64,000 nt of DNA from Nemania diffusa (GCA_038501195.1 JBBPUQ010000005.1:4154001-4218000), one strand, 5' to 3'. Shown: positions 44,063 through 56,496, counted from the first letter of the stretch. The notes: generated by a model not told the origin, from the letters alone. Translations and numbers: made by a program.

Positions 44063-47000
44063 CTACCTTCCTATGTTCTTAGATACCTTTTTCTCTTCAA
44101 TGTGTTCCAGGTCTTTCTTCTTGTGGAAGTGAGGTGCGACTTCATTCAGCCACTGCGGACGGATTGGCATGCAACTTCGCATGTACTCCTTATTTGTCAA
44201 TACTAGTTCGTAGTAGAGGACCGTCTTCTCGGGCGGATCTGACTTCATGAGGACAGAGCTAGGGTGAATGTAGACGGTAGTATTGTTCTTGAGTGTCCGG
44301 TAACTGTCGCCACCTCGCTGGAGTCGAGCCGCGTTAGGGAAGAAGCCGGCCGTGATGGCCTTCTGGATGGGCTCGATGTTGGCGGCACCGCAGGATGACG
44401 GTGCTACCTCGACACGCTCGCATAATTTGGCGAGCTGATCCCGGACGTCGCGTGCGCGGGTAAGGGATCGTTGCTGCAGGAAATTCTCCCGCGCCCAGAC
44501 GGGCGAAAAATCGCTGTCGACCCACTGGTTCCAGATGTTTAAGAGAGTCAAATGGTCGCCCCCTTCCTTGACTGTGAACCGATTTCGTGCACTGTCCGCG
44601 TGGATCTTCTTATCTTTTGGCCGGAAGAACAGTGCAGACGCTTCACTAAGCGTAGCAACAATGGACAGAACTTCGTCGACGCATTTAAACTTGTCGGCGG
44701 CCAAAACGGCTTTAGCGAGCATGGGATCCGTAGGAAACTCAGCCATCTGGCGACCAACCTTGGTAAGTTCGCCCTTATGGTTTAGAGCTTGAAGAGCAAA
44801 AAGCTGGTTTAAAGCTCCGATTAGAGATTCGGTTGGAGGTGGATCCATGAACTCGAACTCTAGAAGCTGGTTGATACCTAGCGACTTCAACTGCAGAACA
44901 ACACCATTGAGATTTGTCCGTTGAATCTCGGGTGTTGTTGACTCGTCCATTTCATTCATATAAGCGTATTTGGTATAAAGACGAAAGCATTTTCCAGGAC
45001 CTACACGTCCCGCACGACCACTGCGTTGATTCGCAGAAGCTCGCGAGCAAGGAACAACAACTAGGTTCGACATGCCTGTCGCGGGGTTATAGACATTTTC
45101 CTTGACATAACCAGGGTCAATCACATAAGTGATACCATCGATGGTCAAACTGGTCTCCGCAATGTTTGTCGCGAGCACGACCTTACGGGCGCCGTTAGGG
45201 GTCGGTTCGAAGATCTTGGACTGCAGATCGGAAGGAAGATTGGCGTAAATTGGACAGATTATGAGCTCCTTTACGCGGTTTCCAAGCTTCCTTGCGGTCT
45301 CAGTTAGCTGCTGTTCGGCTGATTCAATCTCGTCTTGGCCTGTCAGGAAGACCAAGATATCTCCTCTCCCCTGGGATGTGTGAATCTGAAAAATGGTAGT
45401 GATCGCCGCGGTCAAGTAATTCGCCTCGGGTGCTGGCGTATAGTAGATATCGACGGGGTATCGCCGACCCGGAATATTGAAAATAGGAGCGTCGTCAAAA
45501 TACGTGGCAAACTTTTCGGCGTTCATCGTAGCTGAAGAGATGAGGAGTTTCAGGTCTGGCCGCTCTCTTGCTAAATCCTTCACCAAGGCTAGTAGAATAT
45601 CGGTATGGACTGTCCGTTCGTGGGCCTCATCAATCATCAGGGCCGAGTATCCGGCAAGATCGGGTTCTGTCATGAATTCTCGTAGTAACATACCGTCGGT
45701 CATGTATTTGAGGATAGTCTTGTCGCTAGTGTTATCCTCAAATCGTATCGAATAACCCACCTCATTTCCAACCTTGACCCCCATTTCCTCAGCTACACGA
45801 GCTGCCACACTCATAGCAGCGACTCGCCTTGGTTGTGTGCAGCCAACCTTGAGACCGTCCTTGGTATACCCAGCTTCGTGTAGATATTGAGGTAACTGCG
45901 TAGTTTTACCGCTACCAGTCTCACCGACAAGAACCAAGATTTGATGTTGCTCGATGGCAGCAATGAATTCATCCCGGTACTTGTATATAGGGAGGCTTTT
46001 ACGCGTCTCCTCTATTGATAAGGCTTTCTTTTCTGCTGCCTCAATTTGCGCCTCAAGAAACCGTTGCTCTTGGGTTAATTGCTTGCCTTCACCAGCCAGT
46101 GTTGACCCTAAGTTCCATTGTATGTACTGTTCAGGATCAAGCACTGGGGCATAGTCTCCTTCGTCCTCGCGCTCGGCTCTGTTGATCTGGGCTTTCGCCT
46201 TCAGAGTCTGCTCTCGTTCCCATTCGTCATGCTCTGTGACGAACTTTTCCTGTCCGTACTCATCTCTCTCAACATAGCGCTTGTATAGGGCTTCCTCTTT
46301 TCTTTTCTTATCAATCTTGCCCTTCTCTGTGATGTAATCTTCGGGCATGTAGTAGCCATCTCGGTGATCGTCGATTCGTAAGCGCTCTTCAGCCAGCCGA
46401 AGAATTTCTCGGTTTTTTGCGAACTCAGCCTTCTCCTTTTCTGACAGCCGGACACCACTTCGCAGTTCAGCCGTTTCTTCAGCAACTTGCTTGCGCAATA
46501 ACGCCAGTCGTTCTGTTTCTCGCTTCTTCAGGTAATCTTGTCGGGAACGTTCTCTCAGATCTGGCATTGCGGCTCTGTTGGCAGCTATCTCATCAGCTAG
46601 ACGTTGGCGCTCCTTTCCCGCCCTACCCTCCGTCTTCTTCGAGTTGCCCTGGTCACGTTCCTTCAATCGTCGCGAGAATGCCTCTCTTTCAGCCCTATCT
46701 TTAGCTGTGTCGGAATCTGCGCCTTCATCATCTCCGGCCCTATCGCTATGATCTAACTTCACCCGTTTTGGCGCAGACTCTTGAAATTCCGGCTCGTCGG
46801 CACGTTCGTCGCCAGATGGGGTAGGTTCTGGTTCCTCGTCACCCCAGCGATCGTCATAGTCGCGATCGCCGCGCTTTCGTAAGGACTTAGACTTTTTATC
46901 AGTTTCCCTGCGCGGTGAGCGGTCGCGACTTCGACTCCGGTTCCGGTTTGGACTTTGGTGGCGACGGCGATGGGTGCGGTCGCGGTCGCGGGTACGGTCA

Positions 47001-47095
47001 CGTTCGTCGCGTCGCCGAGATTTAGCTTTTGTTTCTACTTTCTGTGGGCCAACCTCCTCTTCGTCCATAGGGACGAAGGCATATCGCTTGCTCAT
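44063..47095 (-). CDS. prp2: Pre-mRNA splicing DEAH-box RNA helicase Prp2 (S. pombe Cdc28, human DHX16)
   Basis: This is a single exon of 1010 aa with no intron. The N-terminal 160 residues are an Arg/Asp/Ser-rich RS-like region ([21 protein letters not shown]), followed by long charged helices. [13 protein letters not shown] just before the helicase core is characteristic of the Prp2/DHX16 branch. The core has Walker A GETGSGKT (391-398), [17 protein letters not shown] (489-492), SAT (521-523), [19 protein letters not shown] and [12 protein letters not shown] (690-701), then winged-helix, ratchet and OB-fold regions ending with LNEVAPHF. Prp2 hydrolyses ATP to convert the activated spliceosome to its catalytic form before the first transesterification. 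It is nuclear. The start at 47095 gives [15 protein letters not shown], the usual N-terminus. Confidence 0.95.
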   Translation of the reverse strand: MSKRYAFVPMDEEEVGPQKVETKAKSRRRDERDRTRDRDRTHRRRHQSPNRNRSRSRDRSPRRETDKKSKSLRKRGDRDYDDRWGDEEPEPTPSGDERADEPEFQESAPKRVKLDHSDRAGDDEGADSDTAKDRAEREAFSRRLKERDQGNSKKTEGRAGKERQRLADEIAANRAAMPDLRERSRQDYLKKRETERLALLRKQVAEETAELRSGVRLSEKEKAEFAKNREILRLAEERLRIDDHRDGYYMPEDYITEKGKIDKKRKEEALYKRYVERDEYGQEKFVTEHDEWEREQTLKAKAQINRAEREDEGDYAPVLDPEQYIQWNLGSTLAGEGKQLTQEQRFLEAQIEAAEKKALSIEETRKSLPIYKYRDEFIAAIEQHQILVLVGETGSGKTTQLPQYLHEAGYTKDGLKVGCTQPRRVAAMSVAARVAEEMGVKVGNEVGYSIRFEDNTSDKTILKYMTDGMLLREFMTEPDLAGYSALMIDEAHERTVHTDILLALVKDLARERPDLKLLISSATMNAEKFATYFDDAPIFNIPGRRYPVDIYYTPAPEANYLTAAITTIFQIHTSQGRGDILVFLTGQDEIESAEQQLTETARKLGNRVKELIICPIYANLPSDLQSKIFEPTPNGARKVVLATNIAETSLTIDGITYVIDPGYVKENVYNPATGMSNLVVVPCSRASANQRSGRAGRVGPGKCFRLYTKYAYMNEMDESTTPEIQRTNLNGVVLQLKSLGINQLLEFEFMDPPPTESLIGALNQLFALQALNHKGELTKVGRQMAEFPTDPMLAKAVLAADKFKCVDEVLSIVATLSEASALFFRPKDKKIHADSARNRFTVKEGGDHLTLLNIWNQWVDSDFSPVWARENFLQQRSLTRARDVRDQLAKLCERVEVAPSSCGAANIEPIQKAITAGFFPNAARLQRGGDSYRTLKNNTTVYIHPSSVLMKSDPPEKTVLYYELVLTNKEYMRSCMPIRPQWLNEVAPHFHKKKDLEHIEEKKVSKNIGR

Positions 47096-47853
47096 GGCTG
47101 CAAGGTATCTCTAATAGCGATAGTAGGAGTGCTTCAGATGTGTGAAAAAATATGAACCAATGCTGTTGGTAAGGTTTCAAAACCGTTTACAGAGGGGTAA
47201 GGCTCTGGCAAAACCTGGATATGGGATCATTGGCAGTTAACAGAACAACCTAACGTAGATATGGCCATGTCCAGCAACTCTGAACAATGCTTCATGTAGA
47301 GGGTTAGTGGCCGTCTCGGACAGATATAGGGTGGGATAAAACAAACAAGAAGTTGTCGATGCAGTACTGTACAGAGTACGTCAAGTACGGTAGGTAATCA
47401 CTGGGAAGCTACTTAATCACTAAGAAGCAAGCATCGACCCAGCCCAGGCAACAAGACATGTCCACTTTGGTACATTTTAGAGAGCTCTAGCCAATCACAT
47501 GTAGACAAGCCGCCAAGAGGAACCTTCAGCACTAAATCCCTTATCTTATCGCATAAGACCCTGGTTCTCGAGGTGGTACAGCGGGCTTTGTACATTTTAA
47601 CACGTTGACGTGCTGGTGTTCTAGCTTTAACTAAGACATGACATTGTGTTTTAGACGAAGTGGCATTTACCTTTGAATTTCCTCGAATTTTCCTCGTGCC
47701 AATTAACACGTTGTTCAAGTCTTGCATATTCTGTATTGTGTTCAACTTATTAGATCACATTACAGTATATAACATAGACTTACAAGAATAAGAAACCGCA
47801 TCAAGTTCCCAGTCTAAGTAATAAAGGCTGTAGTGTTGCTGCTTGTCACCACC
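47096..47853. promoter_or_regulatory. Divergent intergenic region between prp2 and SCJ1
   Basis: 758 bases separate the two start codons, so the region must contain both promoters and leaders. A minus frame at 47413-47745 shows no protein features and is taken as chance. No specific transcription-factor site is claimed. Confidence 0.6.
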
Positions 47854-49247
47854 ATGCTCCCTCTCGGGGCAGCTTGTCTGCTGCTCTGCCTATTTGCACA
47901 GCTCATACTATGCGCCGAAGATTTCTACAAGGTATATCAATTTACCTTCCTTTGTAACCAAAGGTACTTTTTTAGTAGCCTGTCATACTAACTGCTGTCT
48001 TGCCTGTAGGTCCTAGGCATAGATCGCCATGCGAACGATAAGCAGATAAAGTCAGCATACAGGCAACTGAGCAAGAAGTTCCATCCAGATAAGAACCCGT
48101 ATGTTCTGTCTTCATATCCCTAGCCTCCTCCATAGCCATTGGCTGTCTGCTGACATTTTCTCGCAGTGGCGACAACACGGCGCAAGGCAAGTTTGTCGAG
48201 GTTTCCGAGGCCTACGAAGCCCTTATCGATCCCGAATCGCGAAAGATCTACGACCAATACGGACATGAAGGGCTAAAGCAGCGCCAACAAGGCGGCGGCG
48301 GCGGCACCCACGACCCCTTTGACGTCTTCAGCCGCTTTTTCGGTGGCGGTGGCCATTATCAGCGTGGACAACCCCGCGGCCACAATATCGAGATCAAGAT
48401 TGGATTTTCTCTCCGCGACTTCTACAACGGTCGCGAGACTGAGTTCCAGTGGGAAAAACAGCAGATATGCGAGGAATGCGACGGCAGTGGCTCGGCTGAT
48501 GGTGTCGTCGACACTTGCCAACGTTGCCAAGGCCACGGTGTGCGCATCGTCAAACATCAACTAGCACCGGGCATGTTTCAGCAGGTCCAGACACAATGCG
48601 ATGCTTGTGGTGGTCGGGGCAAGTCTATCAAGCACAAGTGTCCAGTCTGCCAGGGCAACCGGGTTCTTCGCAAGCCTACCACTGTTACGCTCAACGTTGG
48701 ACGTGGGGCGCCGAGGGATAGCAAGGTTGTATACGAGAACGAAGCGGACGCAAGCCCGGACTATATTGCCGGCGACCTCATCGTGACCCTTATCGAGAAA
48801 GATCCCGACATGGAGTCAGAAAACCCGGATCTTGTCGATGGCACGTTCTTCCGACGGAAAGGGGAAGATCTTTTCTGGACAGAAATCATTTCATTGCGCG
48901 AGGCTTGGATGGGCGACTGGACCCGAAATATCACGCACCTAGACGGCCACGTTGTGCGACTCGGCCGGAAACGCGGCGAAGTGGTACAGCCTGGCCAGGT
49001 TGATACCATCCAGGGCGAGGGAATGCCAATTTGGAGTGAGGAGGGTGATTCGGTCTATCATGAGTACCAGTTCGGCAAACTCTATGTCCAATATGTTGTG
49101 GTGCTCCCCGACCAGATGGAGTCGGGCATGGAGAAGGAATTCTGGTCCGTGTGGCAGAAATGGAGGGGCAAGATCGGTGTGGACCTGCACAAGGACAGCG
49201 GACGACCAGATGAGCCCATAGTAAACTCCGGACATGATGAGTTATGA
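47854..49247 (+). CDS. SCJ1: ER-lumenal Hsp40 / DnaJ co-chaperone SCJ1
   Basis: The gene has three exons: 47854-47931, 48010-48098 and 48167-49247, GT-AG and in frame, giving 415 aa. Residues 1-21 are a signal peptide ([16 protein letters not shown] then LILCA). The J domain spans about 22-87 with HPD at 51-53 (KKFHPDKNP). A Gly-rich Phe-containing linker follows ([10 protein letters not shown]). The zinc-binding domain has four CXXCXGXG-type repeats: Cys157/160, 173/176, 200/203 and 214/217. The substrate-binding C-terminal domains come next. The protein ends in HDEL, the ER-retrieval signal, which fixes its location. It stimulates the Hsp70 BiP/Kar2 in folding and ER-associated degradation. 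The start is supported because it begins the signal peptide and the first intron follows the J-domain start (EDFYK). Confidence 0.96.
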
Positions 49248-49991
49248 ATAGATTGTACACACACTATAGAGCGGATAATAGAGGATATGACAGTATGATG
49301 TATTAGCCTTCCCCCTTTTTCGAGACTGGAACAACACTCAAGTCGATTCCAGGCAAGAAATTTACGATAAGCCGTTTCATGCAGGTTATGAGGCGTGGCC
49401 GTCACATAGGATCATACTATAGGCAAAGAATACATGGTATCAACTTCAGACAGCTGGGCACGTGGAGCTCTTTATACCTACCAGGATGTGGGGTGCCTAG
49501 ACAGCTCCATCACAGAGCAACTCAACCAACAACACCTTAGTCCAAGCTGAATCTATCATGAGTGTGAGTCAGGAACTTATCTACCACACACACTTTCCAA
49601 TAGTCTACCCCATTAAGCAGGCTGGCCCGTTCAGCTTTCTTCCGATTACATAATGCAATATATTTATATATCTATATAATATTTTTTTCCCTCGCAGCCT
49701 TTGGCGACTTATACCTCTTCCCCCCTCTCACGCTTCCCACTTAATATTGCACTTTTATACTAAAGGAGTCCATCTTGAGCTCCTTATGTTTCCTTTCACA
49801 TAGCCTGAAATCCCTCACCTCAATTAATTACCCAACATCAGACAGGAAACCCACCAGACACTATCTCCAACCAGATCACTTACACCTCCCTACCACCACG
49901 CCGCCCACCCAAATCCCACACTCACTTACACCATCCCCCTTTCCCCTTCCCTCCTAACCACCCACTCAACTAAATAAAAACAACAAGAAAA
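49248..49991. other. Intergenic; no gene seen
   Basis: This contains the 3' side of SCJ1 and the promoter of the methyltransferase gene. The last 150 bases are strongly C/A-rich (CCACC, CCCAC), a typical fungal pyrimidine-rich leader. Confidence 0.55.
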
Positions 49992-50992
49992 ATGACCACC
50001 ACCCTCCTATCCCGCACCACAACAGCCTTCTGGGCCCTCCTCGACCCCTGGGCCTTCCTCTCCCTCTCAGCAAGCTACATCCCGCAGACCATCCGCCACC
50101 TCGGCGGCCTCGCCGCCGCCCTGCGCCGCCCGTCGCGCTTCCGCGCCGCCTGGTTCGCGCAGTTCTGGGCCGCCGTGGGGCCCGCGACCCGCGACTTCCT
50201 CCGGCCCACCGTGCTGGCGCTGCTCGACGGGCGCGTCGCGCGGGGCCGCGTGCTCGACGCGCCGGCGCATGAGCGGGTTGTCGGGGTCGTGCTCGAGATT
50301 GGGGCCGGGGCGGGCCTTTGGGTGGATGTCTTTGCGGAGGGGCGTGGGGATGGGGACGAGGGCGTGGAGGGGCGGACGACGGCCCGCGGGAAGATCACCC
50401 GCATCTATGGTATCGAGCCGAACGCGGCGCATCACAGCGCGCTGCGCGCGGCTGTCAAGGCCGCGGGGCTGGAGGACGTGTACGAGATCGTGCCGGTGGG
50501 CATCGAGGATCTGTCGTCTGCTTTTGCGGCGGACGGCGGCAGCGGCGGCGACAAGAAGTGGGACGGGGACATCGCGCCCGGGTCTGTCGACTGCATCGTC
50601 TCCGTGCTCTGCCTGTGCAGCATCCCGGAGCCGGAGCGGCATGTTCGCGAGCTGTACCAGCTTCTGCGCCCTGGGGGCAGGTGGTATGTGTACGAGCACG
50701 TGCTGAGCGAGTACAGCTGGTATATGCGGGCGTATCAGCGTGAGTTTTTCCATCCAGTCTCTTGTATATCATGTTTCTTTCACGTTCGTGCTTTGACTCC
50801 TGCTGATGGTGAATTTTGCTAGGCGTTATAAACCTTGTGTGGCCACATCTCATTGGTGGGTGTGAGTTGTGCAGGCAGACAGGGAAATCGCTCAGGGAAG
50901 CTGGTCCGTGGACGAGTATCGATCTGCAGCAGCCGGTTACTGAACAATGGCATCACTGCGTGCCTCATATTCAAGGTGTATTGACTAAATGA
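49992..50992 (+). CDS. METTL7-like class I SAM-dependent methyltransferase
   Basis: The gene has two exons, 49992-50739 and 50823-50992, GT-AG and in frame, giving 305 aa. The N-terminal 50 residues are hydrophobic and aromatic (FWALLDPWAFLSLSASYIP), suggesting membrane or lipid-droplet attachment as in METTL7/TMT1 proteins. The SAM-binding motif I is VVLEIGAGAGLW (99-110). Motif II region IYGIEPNAAHHSALR follows, then DCIVSVLCLCSIPEPER and the LLRPGGRWYVYEHV strand. Exon 2 restores the family tail: NLVWPHLIGGCELCR and LREAGPW. Human members methylate alkyl thiols; the fungal substrate is unknown. Relative to its neighbours the first exon has extreme GC content, about 70 percent by eye. It lies 744 bp after SCJ1 on the same strand without sign of co-transcription. 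Confidence 0.9.
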
Positions 50993-51498
50993 ACCGGGCT
51001 TGAACTCGAGCGGCATGTAGCAACTATCCTAGTAATATATCTGACATTATTCTTAAGCCTATCATCCTACGACAATTTGCTAAGACATTTAAGAAACCAA
51101 CAGTCCGCGACTTCGCCCACCTGTATAGAGGTTATTAGAGGGGGCAGGTCACCTAGACCCGCAACTCTATGCAAGGAGAATCAACAATTCTAGAAATACT
51201 AGATTGTAAGAACTGTGAACATAGGACAAATCTACCTTGACTGACAAGAACCATGGACCTTATGAGGCCAAAAAGAATTATTAGCTACTTTCCATAGGAG
51301 ACAGAGACAATCAATTGTAAGTTGTTCGATCGCTTCTAAAGAATCAGCGACAAGAACTAATCAAATCATGAAGTGTGATGTAAGAAAAATGCGAATATTT
51401 GAATGCAATGATGATCAATTCTAGGGAAATTAATGATACACTAGTCTAGCTACCCTGCTAGGATGAAGCCCGTCATAACTCATTACCGTCCTTTTAGT
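50993..51498. other. Intergenic, AT-rich; no gene seen
   Basis: This lies between two convergent genes. No coding evidence; 3' UTR ends of both are expected here. Confidence 0.55.
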
Positions 51499-52811
51499 TT
51501 ACAGCCCGTGATGAATCTCTTGGTCCGTCTTCAAACTGTGTCGACGTTCTCGCCCGTGGTGAATATCATTATGCTCAATTGTAGGTTTACCAATAGTCTT
51601 CTGTAGAACTGAAGGCGGCACCTGCGCCGCATCTGTAGGGTCTTTTCCTATTGTGGAGTCTCTGCGAAGGTATTAGCACAACTGTTCAGCTATTGGCCTG
51701 GGCAGAATCGTTAGGCTTTTCGTACAACTTACGCCCCGTATGTCATATTACCACCAACAGTTCGGCTGCCGTCGAGATTTGAGTCGACGCGAGGATCAAC
51801 TTTATTTAACATGTCGGACTTGTGAGGTCCTGCCGTGTTGGCAGCTGGGCCAGGGGTGTAGTTTCCACCGACCTGGGAGGTTCCATGAGTATTGCCGTGG
51901 GTACCATGCGTGCCGTGAGCTCCGGTGGTGCCGGTAGTGCCATGAGTACCGGTGAGACCATGAGCACCGGTGGCGCCGGTATTGCCATGCGAACCAGTAA
52001 GGCCGTGAGTGCCGGTAGCGCCAGTAGTACCGTGGTTGCCAGTAAGACCGTGGGTACCAGTATTGCCAGTAGCGCCATGGTTGCCAGTAAGGCCGTGAGT
52101 ACCGGTAGTGCCAGTGGTGCCGTGGTTGCCAGTAAGGCCGTGAGTACCGGTGGCGCCGGTGTTACCGTGGCTGCCAGTGAGGCCATGAGTGCCGGTAGTG
52201 CCGGTAGCGCCATGTGTACCAGAGAGGCCGTGGGTACCATCGGTACCATACGTACCGGAGCTGCCATAGGTATTGCCTACGGTGCGGCTAGCATCACGGT
52301 CGCTGTCAACGCGAGGATCAACAGCGTTAGCGGCGCGGGAACCGTGTGGGCCGTGAACTCCTTCAGCACCGCCGCCGAGACGGTCGCCAGCGGTGTTGCC
52401 GAAATGCTGACCACTTCGATCAGAGTCGATTCTTGGGTCCTGTTGCTCGTGTTAGAAATCAAATGCTATCGTGTTTATATCCATTCGGGTGACATGACTT
52501 ACTAGCTTGTTGGCTACGTTAGACTGATGAGGGCCGTCGCGGCCTGTGGCACCTGTGGTACCGGTGGTGCCTGATGTGCCATATCCGCCTGTGGTGCCCT
52601 CACCGTGAGTGTAGTTGTTCCCAGATGTGTACTGGTTAGTGCCACCGACAGTAGAGCCAGGGGCAGCGCGGTGGTCGCGGTCAGAGTCGATTCTAGGGTC
52701 AGCGGCGTTGGCTACGCGGCTGTTGTGGCTACCATGTGTGCCCTCGGGGGCAGATGAGGTGTTGTGGTGACCGCTGACGGCGTCCTTGACTTTGTTGACG
52801 ATGCTAGACAT
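51499..52811 (-). CDS. Modular DPR(I/V)DSD-repeat protein with a 41-triplet collagen-like Gly-X-Y tract
   Basis: Exons on the minus strand: 52811-52503, 52439-51733 and 51661-51499, GT-AG and in frame, giving 392 aa. The N-terminus MSSIVNKVKDAVSGHH is typical of a fungal family often called cell surface protein, without proven location. I see no signal peptide or TM. A module with GPH/GSH, an N-A/K stretch and DPRIDSD or DPRVDSD(N) occurs four times, near residues 25-60, 92-115, 131-160 and 300-330, several followed by SRTVGG. Residues 163-285 are 41 unbroken X-Y-Gly triplets rich in Thr, His, Ala and Asn, with no proline; seven 15-residue units lie inside. A shorter Gly-X-Y run is at about 77-93. 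The C-terminal exon has DPTDAAQVPPSVLQ and the His-rich DIHHG and EIHHG. The sequence is hydrophilic and low-complexity, like stress or hydration-type proteins; function is unknown. Confidence 0.88.
51921..52235 (-). repeat. Coding minisatellite, seven 45-bp units
   Basis: Seven consecutive units encode residues 172-276 with consensus (T/A)HGLTG(N/S/T)HG(T/N/A)TG(A/T/N)TG; the first has LSG in place of LTG. Synonymous differences are frequent between units, so the array is not brand new. Unit length is a multiple of nine bases, so gain or loss keeps the Gly-X-Y phase. Confidence 0.92.
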
Positions 52812-54734
52812 GTTGGGTAGATGTGTGTGTAGAGTGTTTGAGTCTGGAATTGTATGATCTGATAACTAGGTATTGATGCTTGGGTATTGTGTTTGGTGTT
52901 TGAATGGGTATGATCATAAGAAGAATTGGTATGACCAGGGCCGGAGAAGGGGTGTTATATAGATGCCCTGAGGATACAGCACATTGCTGCTTCCTCACCT
53001 GTTCCTCATACAGCCGTCTCACATCATGGGCGATGTCATCATGCGTGGGTCTTTGATCTCTCGCACGCCTTCTAGGTTACGATCAATCAGGCCCTTGATT
53101 GGTCGCACAAGGCCGCTCTAGGTTGTGCCTGAGAGATATAAGTGAAGCCGATACGTAAGACTCGATATTAGCCAACCATATGCACCTGACGTGTGTAAAT
53201 CCCATCTTGCCCTCCGCCCATGAACGAGTGTTCTGCTTGGCTTCGAATGCATGTCGTCATAGCCTCATTGTTTGCATCCAACCCTTGGTCTCTTAGGGCT
53301 ATGTCACACAGGTCGGCGGGGATGCTCCGGTGTTTGTGGTCCGTGTTTCTATGTAGCCGCAACTGCTCCTGCATGTTTCGTGCTCTTACCACCCAATAAC
53401 CTGATATTACCTAGAAACATGAACAGTCCACTTATAGCCGGCGCCCACATTAGGTACCTGTCGCCAAAGAGACTCTTGCCGATCCCGATCCATGCAACCT
53501 AGATCTCTCCTGCCTAGTTTCCGGAATCTACTTTCCACAGAGTCTCGATTATCCCAGTTATCATTAGGTAACTCTCCGTTGCATGGGAGGCTGTCGTCAT
53601 GAGAAAGGCATGTGCCGGTGTACCGATACGGTACACCTCATCGTCAGATCACAGGCTGATTTAGTAAATCGGACATAGAACAAATGGTACTTCTAGGGAA
53701 ATTATGTTTTGTAGAGAGCACTGGCCGAGTGTTCTGGATGTGGCTGACCAGATCGCCTTAGACAGTTGCCGGTAGCCGTTGCGATTCGCCGCACGTTGTC
53801 TAGACTATGCGCATTGCCTCATTAGGAAACCACAAACGCGTAAATATGGAAATGCGGCTCATTTGACCCCATACAATAGCTTGGCGTGTGGCTGGTGACG
53901 TATCAAAGTGGATGGTGTGGCGTGCCCTACGCCATAGGTAAAGACCGTTCGTTCTTATGTCGTCATAGACTATCGATCGGGTCTTCCCTCTACTTGTATC
54001 ACCAAAGAAGGCGTGATCATACCCAATTAATTCACTTCCCGATATACTGCTCGATAATAGGTAGATTGAGCTTACCTAAATTGCAGTGAAAGGAATTACG
54101 TATGTGTGGAAGGTAGAAATGTCCCTTACCCTATCACTGCTCTAACCAATATCAAGGGTTGTTCTACCAATGCAGTCACTACCAGCTCAGTATTGTCCCT
54201 AACATTAGCATCTAAAAGTATGGTTCGTGTGGCTTGTGCAACCCATGTTACAGTAGGACGAGTAGGGTATGATGTCTGGCTGTTCATACCTACAGTGACA
54301 TTCATGGATCGGGTAATTACTCTGAACATGCACCATAGCATTTCTTTGACTATCCTTGTTGAAGGCTACTCAAGGTATTCTATTACGACTTAATTTCCCA
54401 GTATGTCGAGTAGGTATATTAAAATGATCAATAGATTATACTTTTCGGAAACTAATGATAAAGTGCAAAGTATAGACTATTATCAAAACTATGGTCACGA
54501 TCAATGTATAGAAGAGTCATAGAAAAGGGTATCAATTGCAGTATCTCGTTTGTCCTAATATCCCATGCCAATCAATCAAATTGGTATTATCGCGCCAAAT
54601 ACCCTATCGTATTGCAACACGCTGAAAGAGAATTTCATCCTGCTCATTATTCCAAACTCATGAGGGTGATGATACAGTCGTAATGTCAATATGAGAACGT
54701 CGCCTGTCGTAATATAGATTTTGTACGCACGTCT
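52812..54734. other. Intergenic; no gene seen
   Basis: This holds the promoter of the Gly-X-Y protein gene and the 3' side of the MARVEL-like gene. Small open frames at 53168-53502 and 54106-54393 show no family features. The stretch 54400-54660 is AT-rich. Confidence 0.5.
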
Positions 54735-55283
54735 TTAGACGTAGGATCGGTTGCGCCAAGTGCGGCGGCGGTAGGCCCGAGTCTCGCGATCGTGGACCCA
54801 GATAAGTCCTACGATGCCCGAGACGAGCCAGCAGATGGCAGACAGGAAGGAGAAGGCGATGACGGCCTTCCATTTCCCGCACTGATCGCCATGGATAATG
54901 CTCACATTATTCCAATCGAAAACGGCGCCGCATGATCCGTCAAGGTACTAATGCACGTCAATTAGCCACGCTGATGTCATTTCAAGGGATGATGTGAATC
55001 TCCGACTTACATTTACCAAGAGCCCGAAGGCGACAAACCAAGTGACTGAGATGAAAAAGTCGACGGGCCAGTGCACGAAGGTCCCCGAGAAGGGGATCAG
55101 CCAGACGAGCGAGAAGAAGATGGCTACGCCCGCGACGACTTCGGTGTAGATGAAGCGACCATGGCTCCAGCTCGACGTATGCCGAACCAGGTGCAGGTAC
55201 TCGCCATTGATGCCTGCGACAATGGCAGCAAACACCAGCTCCGCGACGCGGAGGACGATGGACGCGACTCTGGCCAGAACCAT
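54735..55283 (-). CDS. Four-TM MARVEL-like membrane protein
   Basis: There are two exons on the minus strand, 55283-55011 and 54947-54735, GT-AG (intron 63 bp) and in frame, giving 161 aa. The start at 55283 (MVLARVASIVLRVAELVFAA) is preferred over an upstream in-frame ATG because the first helix begins at once, as is usual in the family. Four hydrophobic helices lie at about 5-25, 46-66, 72-92 and 118-139. Between TM3 and TM4 a loop has two Cys (DGSCGAVF, GDQCGKW). The short tail is Arg-rich (RAYRRRTWRNRSYV). This matches the many short fungal MARVEL proteins at the plasma membrane or eisosome-like domains. A precise role is unknown. Arg, Glu and Trp at the starts of TM1 and TM3 are typical. 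Confidence 0.85.
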
Positions 55284-56496
55284 ATTTGCGGTGGCTGAAG
55301 AGTTGTGTCTGTCAGTTGTCTGTGTAAGAGAGTTTATCACGCCAGATGCCGATGGGCAATTGGTATTATTGGAATTATTGGTTGGTCAGCATTGATTGTT
55401 GGTAATAAAAGGTGGGAAAGCAACATGTTGGGAAAGACGTCAGCATCTGGATATTTATTCGCAGAGAGTCCTTGTGCCTAAGAGTATGATGTATTGCCAA
55501 CACACCGTCGTATGACCAATATGACGTTCGTTGTTCTGCGGTTGGTGAGAACGGGCCGCCATGTCACAGCATGAATGCGTTATTGTGGCCAATGGGCAAA
55601 CCCTGGGCGCAATCCTTGTTTCGCATTATATGAGGTAATCGGATCATTTAGTCCGATGCAAAAGCAGGATTGCGATTATCTCATTTTGTCACGCCGTCTC
55701 TTTCATGTTAGCCGGTCAGAGCCGGTCTACTGGTATGCCTAGGCCCCGGTTAGTCTAGAAACGTCTACTAGATCCTAGGCCGACGCGTACTATGTAACAT
55801 GCGTTGTCCCATTGGAATGGCGCTGGATGAAGTCATACGTCGGTACCTACAGGAATTACAGGGGTTAGCTGTGCATTTTTCGCGGGGTAAACTCATACTA
55901 CCCACCGGCGTATCCTTGCCAATCTAACGACGAGGGAGCAGAAAAGTGACTGTCAGGGCCTGGGCTTTACAGTATTAAAAAGATGCTATGTAATTGCTAT
56001 ACTAGGGATTACATATGGGATAAATCGAGCTGAATCCCCTTACTATTAGGATCCACTTTGAAGGTACCTAATTTTTTTCAACTCCCCGTTAATTTTACAC
56101 CCCTCTTTCTAAAATTAACTACACTGTTTAATGATATATATCGGTGGTTTGGCAACATATTCTGTATTTAAGCGACGCCTATTAATTTAGGCGTCACATT
56201 TTATATGGGTTTAATTAGGTGAGATTCGGTCTACGTCGAAGCGGTACTACCTGTTAAACAGATAGAACATAATAAATGCTGTATTTCCAATTGGAGACTA
56301 CATGTGTCTCGTCTTTTTTTCCCGCGATGTTTTAAATTGTTTTAAACATTCGTAGGGAATATTAACTAAGGAATACCATGCTCACAGAAGCTTTCCAGGA
56401 ATAATGACATGAGAAAAATGACCATAGTCTGCCGATAGTTGGTTCGAAAGTGCATAGGTACCTAAGGTATATAAAAGCGTGGCCGAGCCCCATAAT
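55284..56496. other. Intergenic, AT-rich in part; no gene seen
   Basis: This contains the promoter of the MARVEL-like gene and the 3' side of the CorA-like gene. The stretch 56050-56380 is AT-rich. No coding evidence. Confidence 0.5.

Noticed and set aside
47413..47745. 110-codon minus frame in the prp2-SCJ1 divergent region
   Set aside because: No family resemblance and it lies between two strong promoters; kept as non-coding.
51921..52235. CRISPR-like regular repeat array
   Set aside because: Units are contiguous without spacers, coding, and in a eukaryote.
51806..52505. Ala/Val/Ser-rich and Leu/Ala-rich open frames across the minisatellite
   Set aside because: These are alternative-frame readings of the 45-bp repeat; the Gly-X-Y frame is the one that splices and matches the flanking conserved modules.
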